From a bacterium (lineage in GTDB: Bacteria > UBP15 > UBA6099): DNA of 64,000 nucleotides. Of the stretch, positions 16,329 through 25,070 are shown one piece after another. The DNA is taken from positions 1 through 64,000 of the forward strand of contig JAKQPS010000051.1 in assembly GCA_029564595.1 (NCBI GenBank), written 5' to 3'. The notes beneath the pieces were generated by a model. That model was not told the DNA's origin and searched no databases. It saw only the letters and a list, made by a program, of their open reading frames with translations. Numbering within the stretch: the stretch's first letter is position 1; the number at the start of each line of letters is the position of its first letter. The position numbers were made by a program, and so were the translations under genes.

Positions 16329-17021
16329 TCAGGACGGATTATCCCACACGACATACATAAAACACTCATGCCAACCTATCTGGCATCCCGGCAGCGCGCA
16401 AGAATAAACTTCGCGAAACTCATCTGCCGTCATGTAACGGTCGGAAGCCAAGTGATCCAACCACGGTTTTGACAGGCGGAAGCGAAACACTTTCCACGTG
16501 GCTGATAGCCCGATGCGAAACGCGTTTTTAAGCGCTTCCATAAACGGAAACACCCGGTACCACGCTTGATGCCGGACGTTTTCTTTCCACGCGCAATCAA
16601 GTATGACAATCCTGCCTTCGGGGTTGAGCATCTTTTGCAAACGCCGCAACAGGCTCGGAATATCGTCAATATGATGAAACGTGGTTCGGCTGACGATGTA
16701 GTCGTATTTTTCGCCTTCCGGCAGTTCGACAGCGTCTAATTTAAGATAGCGGATATTCGGAAGGTTCCTTAAACGCTTTGCTATATCAAGCATCGCCTGC
16801 GAGATGTCTACGCCTACCACCTCGACGAAACTCCCGGCGAGCGCGGAAGCCATAATACCCGAACCGCAACCGATGTCCAGCGCCCTGTTCCGGTTGCGCG
16901 GCATCCAAGAAAGAAAAAAATCATTGTTATGGAAGAGCGATTCCATGAAGTCGTAACCTACGGCCACTCTGTCGAATTGGCCGCCGGTGTCATCCGCTTT
17001 GATATATCCTTTTTTTGCCAT
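16329..17021 (-). CDS. class I SAM-dependent methyltransferase
   Basis: The 230-residue enzyme has motif I LDIGCGSGIMASALAG, the acidic end of strand two VVGVDIS, and VSRTTFHHIDDIPSLLRRL with the post-II/III strands (GRIVILDCAWKE). The fold is that of UbiE/Methyltransf_11 enzymes acting on small molecules or lipids. The substrate cannot be named. It is transcribed alone, and a 120-base AT-rich gap separates it from the HExxH gene on the same strand. Confidence 0.85.
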   Translation of the reverse strand: MAKKGYIKADDTGGQFDRVAVGYDFMESLFHNNDFFLSWMPRNRNRALDIGCGSGIMASALAGSFVEVVGVDISQAMLDIAKRLRNLPNIRYLKLDAVELPEGEKYDYIVSRTTFHHIDDIPSLLRRLQKMLNPEGRIVILDCAWKENVRHQAWYRVFPFMEALKNAFRIGLSATWKVFRFRLSKPWLDHLASDRYMTADEFREVYSCALPGCQIGWHECFMYVVWDNPS

Positions 17022-17143
17022 GACGCGCTATGCGCCTCCTCGCACAGACCAGTACAGCCAAATGCCAATATCAACATTCAGCAAATATAATATAGCATTA
17101 TCCGAATAAACGTCTATTTAGAAACTAAATATAAACAACAACA

Positions 17144-17983
17144 TCAAGGCGAAAACCATTCTGGCTTCATTCCTTGCTCTCTAATTTTCTCGACATCAAG
17201 AATTCTTGGGAATGGCAATACCCCTTTCTGTTTCATCTCTGAATAAAAACCGTTCGCGTATTTGTTTGCATAAGCTTCAACATCTCTCAGGCTTTTTGCA
17301 AAATATTGTTTTTCCCAGATTTCTTTGTTGCCATGATTGGTCTCATGCCGAATAGGGTCTGCCACGCATTCGATGTAATGAACATAGTGGCCCACTTCGT
17401 GCGGTACGGTAAAATAGAGTTGTGTGTTGCGGCAAGATTCAATAGTTGTTTTTATGATGATATTTCTCTTGTCCGATGATATGGCGTGTCCGTGTTCTCT
17501 CAGCAACAGCAATTCTTTTTCAGCCTCTGGCGTTAAGGATTTCGCCCATTTTACTTTTAAGCCCGGTTGACAAGCATTGAGAAATATGCCCGGTCCTGAA
17601 TAAACTCCCAGATTCGCAAAGTATGACATGCGCCCCCACGCAGGCCTTAAAACCTCCTCTTTCTTTGTCGGCTGCCTCAGAACGATGATTTTAATATCTT
17701 TTGTGTGCGATTCTGGAATTAGAGAAAGCACATTCATTATGTCATCAGGTGTGCATGGATGTGCGAAACCATTATTGGTCGGTTCAACAAAAAGTCTAAA
17801 ATCACAGTGGCCATTGCAGATATGTATTACGACAGCATTGCGTAAATACTCATAAAAAACCCGCCCATCTTTCCATCTGCAGCTTTGTGGGACGACATAT
17901 TTATTGTCGCTACCGTGCCCCTGCTTTGAAGTTCCAATGTTTCTGTTGCGTCGTAGCGGATTGACGTATTGTTTCGATTGCAT
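17144..17983 (-). CDS. HExxH protein of unknown function, IrrE/ImmA-like peptidase arrangement
   Basis: I do not recognise a named family for this 279-residue protein. It carries VPHEVGHYVHYIE, an HExxH zinc motif (H195, E196, H199), followed 37 residues later by DVEAYANKYANGF. That order is reminiscent of ImmA/IrrE (DUF955) proteases, whose third ligand lies in an E-x-x-A-N-x-F-A helix. The N-terminal half is unlike that family. Base composition is AT-richer than the flanking genes and the gaps on both sides (about 120 and 190 bases) are AT-rich, suggesting recent acquisition. No signal peptide. No antitoxin or regulator adjoins it. Confidence 0.6.
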   Translation of the reverse strand: MQSKQYVNPLRRNRNIGTSKQGHGSDNKYVVPQSCRWKDGRVFYEYLRNAVVIHICNGHCDFRLFVEPTNNGFAHPCTPDDIMNVLSLIPESHTKDIKIIVLRQPTKKEEVLRPAWGRMSYFANLGVYSGPGIFLNACQPGLKVKWAKSLTPEAEKELLLLREHGHAISSDKRNIIIKTTIESCRNTQLYFTVPHEVGHYVHYIECVADPIRHETNHGNKEIWEKQYFAKSLRDVEAYANKYANGFYSEMKQKGVLPFPRILDVEKIREQGMKPEWFSP

Positions 17984-18174
17984 AAAAAATGTCCAATAGA
18001 CTCAAAGAGATATTGTCATCTTACCCCGGAACAAATAATTAAAACAAGGAAAGAACAAAGAAAAGAAAAACTGCACATCGTGATTTCTGCAATGCCAAGA
18101 TGAATTATTCAGCAAAAAATAGACCGAATGCGCATGCGCTTTGATACAGACAAGCCCCCGCGCGGCGGCAGGGG

Positions 18175-20088
18175 TCACCATTCGGCTTTGAGGCCGAAGA
18201 AGAGGGGGCCGCCGACCCGGATGTGGTTGTGCCTCTTCTGGATGAAGTCGTACGCGGCGTCGGGTATCTTGACGTTTATCTGCTGTGGCCGTTTGGCTAT
18301 TTTCCAGCGCTCTTCGAGCGGGGCTTGTTTGCCGTCGCGGACGGCGGACTCGACGTCGGCGGCGAATCCGGCGATGACGGCGTCGATAAAGCGAACGCCT
18401 GAGCGCGCGCCTTCGTCGTATATCGGCGCGTATTTGTCGCCGAGGGCCATCCTGTCCTGCGGCAGGCCGAGGACTTCTCCTTCGTGCGCGTAGATGGCGT
18501 TCATGGCGGCCAAGCTGAGCATGGGTTTGCCGGCGTCCCAGTTGAATACGGAAATTTTTACTTTTTTGCCGAGGACGTCGCCGTCGAAGAGGGGGACTTC
18601 TGCGGGGCCGGGGGTGTCTTTGGCGGCGACGGCTTTGGCGGTCATGGATTCGAGGGCGGAGGCGAGGGCGGCGGATTCGGGCCGCCGGTCGAACGTTATC
18701 ATTGCGGCTATCTCGGCGTCCGTGAACTCGACTTCTTCGTAGAACTGCGGGAACACGAGCGCTCTGAGGTCGGACGCGCCTGTGAGTATCATCGCCATCC
18801 GCTCGACGCCGAATCCGATGTTGAAGACAGGGAGGTCGATGTTGTAGTTGCGGAGCGCGGCGGGGGCGTAGAAGCCGAGGTTGCCGACTTCGATCTGTTC
18901 GCCTTTGTATTTGACGAACACTTCGGTGTCCGTTTCGGGGTCGTAGTATCTGCTGGCGATTTTTTTCTTCTGGAAGTTGCACTCGTCGAAACCGAGGCGT
19001 TTGAGCACGTCGATGGTGAGGCGTTTGCCGTCTTCCATAGTGAGTTTTTCGTCCATTACGACGACGGAGGCGGATGTGCTTTCAAAGAGGTGGCGGGGGT
19101 CCTGCCGTTGTTCGCGCCTGAAACGGGAGCCGACGGAGAACAGCCTGACTGGCAGGGGCATCTTGTGGCGCATGCGTTCGAGCACGGGGAACCAGTTGCT
19201 GGTCATGTGCGAGCGCAGGGTTTTCTTAGTGACGACAGGCTTGAGTTCCTTGAATTCCGGGAAAACGCGTTCGAGGATTTCCGCGGCTTGGTCGCCGGTT
19301 ATTTTCAGCCTGAGGGCGAGTTCTTCCAAGAAGTCGTCGGCTTCGATGGCGGCCTCTTTGTATTCGCGCAGGAGTATGCGGAGGTCCTGTTCGCGGTCGA
19401 AGCCGGGGACGATTGCGTTGATGAGTTCGAGTTTGGGTTTGCTGAGTCCGATGTCGGCGCGGTCGAGTCCGGCGATGTAGAAAACGCGGTCGAGGATGAG
19501 CGGGGCTTCGGGGCCGTATTGTTTGTAGACGTGTAGGTCGTCGACGATGGCCGGGTTGATCATTTCGTCGAGGCCGAGGTCGAGGAAGGCTTCGCGGAAG
19601 CGCTGGTTGAGGGCGGCGACGGGGTGCTCGCGCCCGGTTTTCATGGCGAACGCGAGGGCTTCGGCGGCCCCGATTTCGATGGAGCGGCTCAGTTCGCTCA
19701 TGGGGTGTCCGCGCCCGGTCATCTCAAATGATTTATACCAGCCGAAGGGACACCGGATGATGGGAAGGTCTTCCATGGCGGCCCTCATCATGCGGATGAT
19801 GCGCAGCGAGTTTTCGGGGCGGCCGAGGTTGTTCGACAGATGGGAGTATGGATAGAGGACGATGGATTTCGCGCCTGTCTGCTGGAATACTTTTTGGATT
19901 TCCTCGCGGGCGCGGGCGACCACCGCGTCGGCGGTTTTCTCGTCGTTCTTTTCGGCGGCTATCATGATAACCAGAGCGTCGTCTACGGCTGCTTCGCGGA
20001 CGACGGGCGGCTCTATTTTTTCAGCAAACTTGGTCTGTTCGGTCGCCCTGAAGGAAAACGGGGCGGAATGTATCATAAGCAGTTTCAT
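18175..20088 (-). CDS. sepS: O-phosphoseryl-tRNA synthetase (SepRS) fused to archaeal-type ThrRS editing domain
   Basis: The 637-residue protein has two parts. Residues 1-140 match the editing domain of archaeal threonyl-tRNA synthetase: MKLLMIHS start, VLYPYSHLSNNLGRP, and FGWYKSFEMTGRGHPMSELSR, keeping equivalents of the His, Tyr, Lys and Glu used for proofreading (H83, Y118, K119, E132 here). Residues 150-637 match SepRS, which loads phosphoserine onto tRNA-Cys for later conversion to cysteine: MINPAIVDDLHVYKQYGPEA, RSHMTSNWF, class II motif 2 (SVGSRFRREQ) and motif 3 (GFGVERMAM). The phosphate-binding positions H294, T296, S339 and S341 are retained. Archaeal SepRS is about 535 residues and lacks this N-terminal domain. 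ATG at 20088 follows GGGAG. The SepCysS partner is not in the window. Confidence 0.9.
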   Translation of the reverse strand: MKLLMIHSAPFSFRATEQTKFAEKIEPPVVREAAVDDALVIMIAAEKNDEKTADAVVARAREEIQKVFQQTGAKSIVLYPYSHLSNNLGRPENSLRIIRMMRAAMEDLPIIRCPFGWYKSFEMTGRGHPMSELSRSIEIGAAEALAFAMKTGREHPVAALNQRFREAFLDLGLDEMINPAIVDDLHVYKQYGPEAPLILDRVFYIAGLDRADIGLSKPKLELINAIVPGFDREQDLRILLREYKEAAIEADDFLEELALRLKITGDQAAEILERVFPEFKELKPVVTKKTLRSHMTSNWFPVLERMRHKMPLPVRLFSVGSRFRREQRQDPRHLFESTSASVVVMDEKLTMEDGKRLTIDVLKRLGFDECNFQKKKIASRYYDPETDTEVFVKYKGEQIEVGNLGFYAPAALRNYNIDLPVFNIGFGVERMAMILTGASDLRALVFPQFYEEVEFTDAEIAAMITFDRRPESAALASALESMTAKAVAAKDTPGPAEVPLFDGDVLGKKVKISVFNWDAGKPMLSLAAMNAIYAHEGEVLGLPQDRMALGDKYAPIYDEGARSGVRFIDAVIAGFAADVESAVRDGKQAPLEERWKIAKRPQQINVKIPDAAYDFIQKRHNHIRVGGPLFFGLKAEW

Positions 20089-20267
20089 TGAGGCTCTCCC
20101 CCGCCGGGCCGACTGTGGTTTCCGCGCCCGGCGCACCTGTAATGTTAATACATAAGGGCGAAGAATTAAAGGAGCGCTGGCGTTCGCGGCGTCGCGCGTC
20201 GGGGGCCTGCGGGTTTTCGGGCGGAGCGCGGCGGGTCTGCGGCGGCCGCAGAGCGCGCGTCTTCAAG

Positions 20268-20296
20268 TTGTGATTTGCGGGAGCCGTATATATAAT
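20268..20296 (+). promoter_or_regulatory. sigma70-like promoter of the glycyl radical enzyme
   Basis: TTGTGA at 20268-20273, a 17-base spacer, then a perfect TATAAT at 20291-20296, ending 28 bases before the GRE start codon. The sequence lies between the divergent SepRS and GRE genes. Confidence 0.65.
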
Positions 20297-20324
20297 CAGA
20301 AATAACATATTTTGGGAGACGGAT

Positions 20325-22721
20325 ATGGACTGCGATTGCGGCTCGACCGGCACGATGATATGGAAAGAGGCGGATACGCTTCCTCCGCGCGTCAAAAGGC
20401 TCCGGGACGAGTATTTCTCGTTCTACGAGCGGGACTATTTCCGCAACGAGGCGCTCGGGTTCTCCACGGGCGCGCAATGGGACGTGCTGTGGCGGTCATA
20501 TAACTGGGGCATCAATCCTGAAATTTTCCCGTTTTTCGCGGCGATAGAGGACTCTCTGCTCGCGTCGGCGGTCATTGTGAAAACGCCTGAAAGTTTCTGG
20601 AAGCTGCCGCTTGTCCGGCGGCGGTCGCTGTTCTTTTCCGAAGTTTTAAGAAAGCATTTGCCGGCGCAGATACTTGAGGGCGAGTTGATTGTGGGCGCGC
20701 AGTTCAACAACGCGATGTCCCTGTGCCTGAACAAGGCGGAGGCGAAGGGGTTCCGGGCGGCGCAGAAGAAGTGGTGGGACGCCGCGCAGGTTCTGAACGA
20801 CACCGGCGTGGGCAACTGCGGGGCGGTGCCGGGGCATCTGATTCCGAACTACAAAAAAGCCGTTGAGATAGGATTCGCCGGGTACGCCGAGGAGATAAAA
20901 GCGGAACTGAGGAAGCAGCCGGATGAGAGGAAGCGGGCGCAGTTGCAGGCGATGCTGGAGTGTTGCGAGGCCGTTCCGGATTTCACGTCGCGGTATGCGG
21001 CGGAGGCGGAAAGGCTGGCGGCAGCCGAGGGCGACGCGGCGCGCCGCGCGGAGCTTGCCGAGATAGCGCGCGTCTGCCGCAAGGTTCCGTGGAACCCGCC
21101 GGAAACGTTCGCGGAGTCCCTGCAGGCGGTGTGGTTCACGCACATGCTGGCGATGTTCTCCGAGTCCTATCCGGGGCCGGGCGTCTCGCACGGGCGCATC
21201 GACCAATACCTGTTCCCGCTGTACAAGAAGAGCGTCGAGCAGGGAATGACGAGGGAGCAGGCGCGCGAGTTGCTGATGTGTTTCTGGATTAAACACAATT
21301 ACGCTTATGATTTCATGGGCCGCGTCGGGGCCAATCAGGGAATAAATTCAGGGTTCGGGCAGTTGGTCACGTTGAGCGGGTGCGGGCCTGACGGCTCAGA
21401 CCTGACGAACGAGCTGACGATGCTCATGCTGGACGTTATCGAGGAAATAAACATGCTGGAGCCGAAGCCGAACGTTAGGCTTCACAGGAACTCGCCGCCG
21501 GAACTGGTGGAGCGGGTGGGCGGGATGTTGTCCAAGGCGCAGGGAGCGCCCGTGCTGCTCAACTTCGACGAGGCGTCCATGCGCGGCCTCAAGTGGCAGG
21601 GCATGCCGGAGGGCGAGCTGTGGGACTACGCGCCCGTCGGATGCCTAGAAAACGCGTTTCAGGGCTGCGATCGCTCCGGCACGGTGGACGTCAACCTCAA
21701 CTTGGCCAAAGCGGTTGAACTTACGCTCAACGACGGTTGCGATTTGGCTACCGGACGGCGAATCGGCCCGAAGACGGGCGACCCGGCGGCTTTCGACTCG
21801 TTCGACAAATTCTACGCCGCCTTCAACGCGCAGCTTGACGCCCTGCTGGACGTCATCTGCGAGTGCGTCGAGACGGCGGACTTCGTCCGCTCCAAATACG
21901 AGTTCATCCCTTATCTGTCCGTCCTTGTGGACGGTTGCATGGAGAACGGCAGGGACATCAACGAGGGCGGCGCGAAATACAACTACATAACTGTCGAGGG
22001 CATCGCGTTCGGCACGACGGTAGACTCCGTCGCGGCTGTGAAGAAGGTGGTGTTTGAGGAGGGCAGGGTGTCGATGCCCGACCTTGTGGCGGCCATCAAG
22101 TCAAACTACGAGGGACACGAAAAGACGCGCCAGTTCATGATGAACCGCGCGCCGAAATACGGCACTGACGACAACGAGGCAGATGCGCTGGCGGCTGAGA
22201 TTAACAAGCGGTGGACGGAGCGCGCGTTCGCTCGCGTCTCCCCGCACACCGGCAAACGGTTCCGGGGCGGCTACCTTTCGTGGAACTACTGGATAGCGTA
22301 CGCGCCTTTCACCGCCGCCACGCCAGACGGCAGAAAGCGCGGCTCGTTCCTGTCCAACGGCATAGGCCCGGTAAACGGGATGGACCGCAAAGGGCCGACC
22401 GCCAACATCCGCTCCGTAGGCAAGGTCGGGCTTGAGTCCGCTCCCAACGGCGCGTCGCACACCATCAGCGTCAGCCCGTCGCTGTTGCGCGACCCCGAAC
22501 ACGTGACGAAACTTTCGTCCATGCTGCGGGCGTACGCGCTCGAAGGCGGCACCGCGCTTCAGGTGAATGTGCTCGACCCCGACACTCTCCGGCGCGCTCA
22601 GAAAAATCCAGAAGAATACCGCAACCTGCTGGTAAGGGTCACGGGCTACAACGCGTATTTCGTGAACCTCGGCAGAGAGATTCAGGACGAGATAATCGCG
22701 CGCGAGGCGGGGGTTCTCTGA
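20325..22721 (+). CDS. glycyl radical enzyme of unassigned substrate (PFL-like superfamily)
   Basis: The 798-residue protein is an oxygen-sensitive glycyl radical enzyme. The thiyl-radical cysteine lies in APVGCLEN (Cys440) with Glu442 two residues later; the C-x-E pattern occurs in eliminases (diol, choline, hydroxyproline and isethionate type) and in arylacetate decarboxylases, whereas PFL itself has adjacent cysteines. The radical-bearing Gly774 sits in RVTGYNAYFVNLG, and the end QDEIIARE is standard. Length fits the superfamily. GGGAG precedes the ATG. The activase follows after 47 bases. No microcompartment, transporter or downstream enzyme adjoins, so the substrate cannot be read from context. 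Confidence 0.9.
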   Translation: MDCDCGSTGTMIWKEADTLPPRVKRLRDEYFSFYERDYFRNEALGFSTGAQWDVLWRSYNWGINPEIFPFFAAIEDSLLASAVIVKTPESFWKLPLVRRRSLFFSEVLRKHLPAQILEGELIVGAQFNNAMSLCLNKAEAKGFRAAQKKWWDAAQVLNDTGVGNCGAVPGHLIPNYKKAVEIGFAGYAEEIKAELRKQPDERKRAQLQAMLECCEAVPDFTSRYAAEAERLAAAEGDAARRAELAEIARVCRKVPWNPPETFAESLQAVWFTHMLAMFSESYPGPGVSHGRIDQYLFPLYKKSVEQGMTREQARELLMCFWIKHNYAYDFMGRVGANQGINSGFGQLVTLSGCGPDGSDLTNELTMLMLDVIEEINMLEPKPNVRLHRNSPPELVERVGGMLSKAQGAPVLLNFDEASMRGLKWQGMPEGELWDYAPVGCLENAFQGCDRSGTVDVNLNLAKAVELTLNDGCDLATGRRIGPKTGDPAAFDSFDKFYAAFNAQLDALLDVICECVETADFVRSKYEFIPYLSVLVDGCMENGRDINEGGAKYNYITVEGIAFGTTVDSVAAVKKVVFEEGRVSMPDLVAAIKSNYEGHEKTRQFMMNRAPKYGTDDNEADALAAEINKRWTERAFARVSPHTGKRFRGGYLSWNYWIAYAPFTAATPDGRKRGSFLSNGIGPVNGMDRKGPTANIRSVGKVGLESAPNGASHTISVSPSLLRDPEHVTKLSSMLRAYALEGGTALQVNVLDPDTLRRAQKNPEEYRNLLVRVTGYNAYFVNLGREIQDEIIAREAGVL

Positions 22722-22768
22722 GAGATGCGCCGAACCGCCACCATGACCGCGCTTCCGGCGGCGCGCCG

Positions 22769-23710
22769 ATGAGCCGCGAAGCTGTCATCTTCAACGTCCA
22801 ACGATTCAGCACCGAGGACGGCCCCGGCATCCGCACGACGTGCTTTTTTAAGGGCTGCCCGCTGTCCTGCCTGTGGTGCCACAACCCCGAAGGCATATCT
22901 CCGCGCCCCCAGACGATGTGGTACGACGTCAGATGCATCGGCTGCCGCAGTTGCGTGGATGTCTGCCCGGTGGGCGCGCTCACGGCGGGCGACAAAGGCA
23001 TTAAGATTAACCGCTCCACATGTTCGGCGTGCGGCAAATGCGCGGACGCCTGCCCGGCGGCGGCCATAGAGATTATCGGCAAAAGCTGGACGCCGGAGGC
23101 TCTTACGGACGAGGTTCTGCGGGACTCCGCGTTCTATGAAACATCGGGCGGCGGGGTGACGATATCCGGCGGCGAGCCTCTGGCGCAACACGAGTTCGTT
23201 ATGGATTTCATCAGCAGATGCAAAGGGGCCGGACTGCATGTCGCGCTGGACACCTCCGGCTACGCCGCTCCCGCCGTGTTCGACCCCGCCGCCGACGCCG
23301 CAGACATGGTTCTGCTTGACCTCAAGACGCTCAACCCCGAAGCGCATCTCGCGTGGACGGGCGTTCCTCTGGAGCCAGTGCTGCGCAGCGCCCGCAGACT
23401 CGGAGAAACCCGCAAGCGCGTGTGGGTCCGCACCCCCGTTATCCCCGGCGCCACAGACTCGCCCGAAAATATCGCCGCTGTCGCCCGCTTCATCGCCGAC
23501 AACCTTCCCGGCTGCGACCGCTACGACATATTGCCATTCAGCAATTTGTGCGCGTCAAAATACGAAAGGCTGGGCATGGAGTTCAGGTTCAAGGAAACCC
23601 CGCTCGTGCCGATGGAACGGATGGAAGAGTTAAAAGCCGCCGCCGAACGCGCCGGCGCCCCCAACGTCGTAATCCAAGGTCTCACCACAAGAAAATCCCA
23701 ACCGGAATAA
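22769..23710 (+). CDS. glycyl-radical-enzyme activating enzyme (radical SAM)
   Basis: The 313-residue protein installs the glycyl radical in the preceding GRE using S-adenosylmethionine. The radical SAM cluster motif is GCPLSCLWCHNPE (C30, C34, C37), followed by two 4Fe-4S inserts (CIGCRSCVDVCP and CSACGKCADACP) typical of activases for eliminase-type GREs rather than for PFL. SGGGVTISGGEPL is the SAM-contacting strand. It lies 47 bases after the GRE gene on the same strand, so co-transcription is very likely. The next gene is convergent and AT-rich. Confidence 0.92.
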   Translation: MSREAVIFNVQRFSTEDGPGIRTTCFFKGCPLSCLWCHNPEGISPRPQTMWYDVRCIGCRSCVDVCPVGALTAGDKGIKINRSTCSACGKCADACPAAAIEIIGKSWTPEALTDEVLRDSAFYETSGGGVTISGGEPLAQHEFVMDFISRCKGAGLHVALDTSGYAAPAVFDPAADAADMVLLDLKTLNPEAHLAWTGVPLEPVLRSARRLGETRKRVWVRTPVIPGATDSPENIAAVARFIADNLPGCDRYDILPFSNLCASKYERLGMEFRFKETPLVPMERMEELKAAAERAGAPNVVIQGLTTRKSQPE

Positions 23711-23773
23711 AAACAGTTTTTTAGACGAAATTGTTGAATTGTATAAATGCAAAAACAAAGAGAAGAAGATAGT

Positions 23774-23808
23774 ATTTGCGGGAAAACCATTTTTATGCAA
23801 AAAACAGG
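23774..23808. repeat. dispersed repeat family C, partial copy
   Basis: A 35-base stretch from ATTTGCGGGAAAACC to GCAAAAAACAGG differs at only two positions from bases 29516-29550. Here the right arm of the hairpin found at 29549-29559 is missing, so this is a truncated copy between two convergent genes. Confidence 0.6.
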
Positions 23809-23811
23809 AAA

Positions 23812-24939
23812 TTATAGATAGAAATAAAGCTGATCCAAGATAAGAATCATTTGAAGAGCTCTAATTTTCGTGTAATCATCGGGTTTTGCTACGCCATGAG
23901 ATGAGCTATGTCTCGATAATGCAACATTGTTTTTTTCCAAGTCAAACTGTGAAAATATTACGTTGTTCAGATAATTAAAAAAACTATTCGTGAATAACAA
24001 AGAATCTTTATGTCCAAACTTGGCATCACACTTATTCACAAGATAATTCAATAAGTCTTTTATTTTAATCCTTCCTTTATTTGTTTCTTGGTAATAATTC
24101 AAGCGCAATATACCTTCAACCTCAGTAATTATGTTTTTAATGCAACTTATATATCCTTCTTTATTCAATAAAAGATAAGAATTTATGCCTGCTTTGATTA
24201 TAGATTGTTTATTAAAATAATATTCGTTATTCCACCATTTATCTGTGATACTTTCAATACGTTCTTTATCAAAGCGAGAAACTATATTGTCTATTCGTTC
24301 TTCAAATCCGATTTTGTCTTTGTAAATGCCCATCAAATCTTTGAATTCTGTATTCATTATTTCGACAAATGGGAACCAACCATCATTTTGCATTTCTTCG
24401 AGCATATTTTGCGAATCAAGCAATTTGTATAGGTGACAATACAAGAGCTTTCTTTCTAGTTTGCCAATATCTAAATAGGCTTTATCTAAATCCATCAAGC
24501 CGTCCCCAGCAAGATCAAAAAACAATCCGAATTTCCATCCGACTTTGAAGCAGTATACCATCTTGTCTGTTTCTAATATCTCAATTTCAGGAAATCTAAT
24601 TCTTCTAATATCAAGGATATCGTTCTTTTGTATAAGTTGTCCCTTTTCAACATTGCATTTTGGACATATTTCCATTTCTGTTTTAAATTCATTCAAGTAA
24701 ATATCGGCTGAAAAATCTTTATGAATCAGTATCAAAAAACGATTAATAGTGTCTATAATGATGTTGTTTGCAGTCAAAAATATATCAGAAAGCTGATCAG
24801 TGTAGTTGTAGAATTCTTGTTCGTCTGAAGTGAATGTTGCTCTAGTTAGGACTTTGCAGATGCCTTCATTTATTTTTGTTTCAGTAGCAAAACCCATGAT
24901 ACTTCCAGAGTTATCTAAATGGTCAACATGGATATGCAT
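23812..24939 (-). CDS. AT-rich orphan gene with C-terminal HEPN-like RX4H motif
   Basis: I do not recognise the full-length family. The 375-residue cytosolic protein is rich in Ile, Asn, Lys and Phe, and its base composition is far more AT-rich than neighbours, a sign of horizontal transfer. The C-terminus reads LSRHSSSHGVAKPDDY followed by a helix RALQMILILDQLYFYL; Arg343-x4-His348 fits the RX4-6H active site of HEPN ribonucleases, and a helix following a (N/S)RHxxxHG motif is common in HEPN-like defence proteins. A single CPKC pair occurs near residue 95. AAAGGAG lies seven bases before ATG. There is no nucleotidyltransferase-type antitoxin beside it. Function as an RNase is inference. Confidence 0.55.
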   Translation of the reverse strand: MHIHVDHLDNSGSIMGFATETKINEGICKVLTRATFTSDEQEFYNYTDQLSDIFLTANNIIIDTINRFLILIHKDFSADIYLNEFKTEMEICPKCNVEKGQLIQKNDILDIRRIRFPEIEILETDKMVYCFKVGWKFGLFFDLAGDGLMDLDKAYLDIGKLERKLLYCHLYKLLDSQNMLEEMQNDGWFPFVEIMNTEFKDLMGIYKDKIGFEERIDNIVSRFDKERIESITDKWWNNEYYFNKQSIIKAGINSYLLLNKEGYISCIKNIITEVEGILRLNYYQETNKGRIKIKDLLNYLVNKCDAKFGHKDSLLFTNSFFNYLNNVIFSQFDLEKNNVALSRHSSSHGVAKPDDYTKIRALQMILILDQLYFYL

Positions 24940-25070
24940 TATTATCTCCTTTATTACACTTCAAAGAATTCATAAAATGAACAGAACATAAATAATATAT
25001 TTATCGTAAATATTTAGTCAAGATAGATACGATGTCATGACGAGAAAATAAGGGAAATAGGGAAAATAGA

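Noticed and set aside
18484-19536. A 350-codon plus-strand frame opposite SepRS
   Set aside because: It is Gly/Glu/Phe-rich shadow sequence; SepRS and editing-domain motifs lie on the minus strand.
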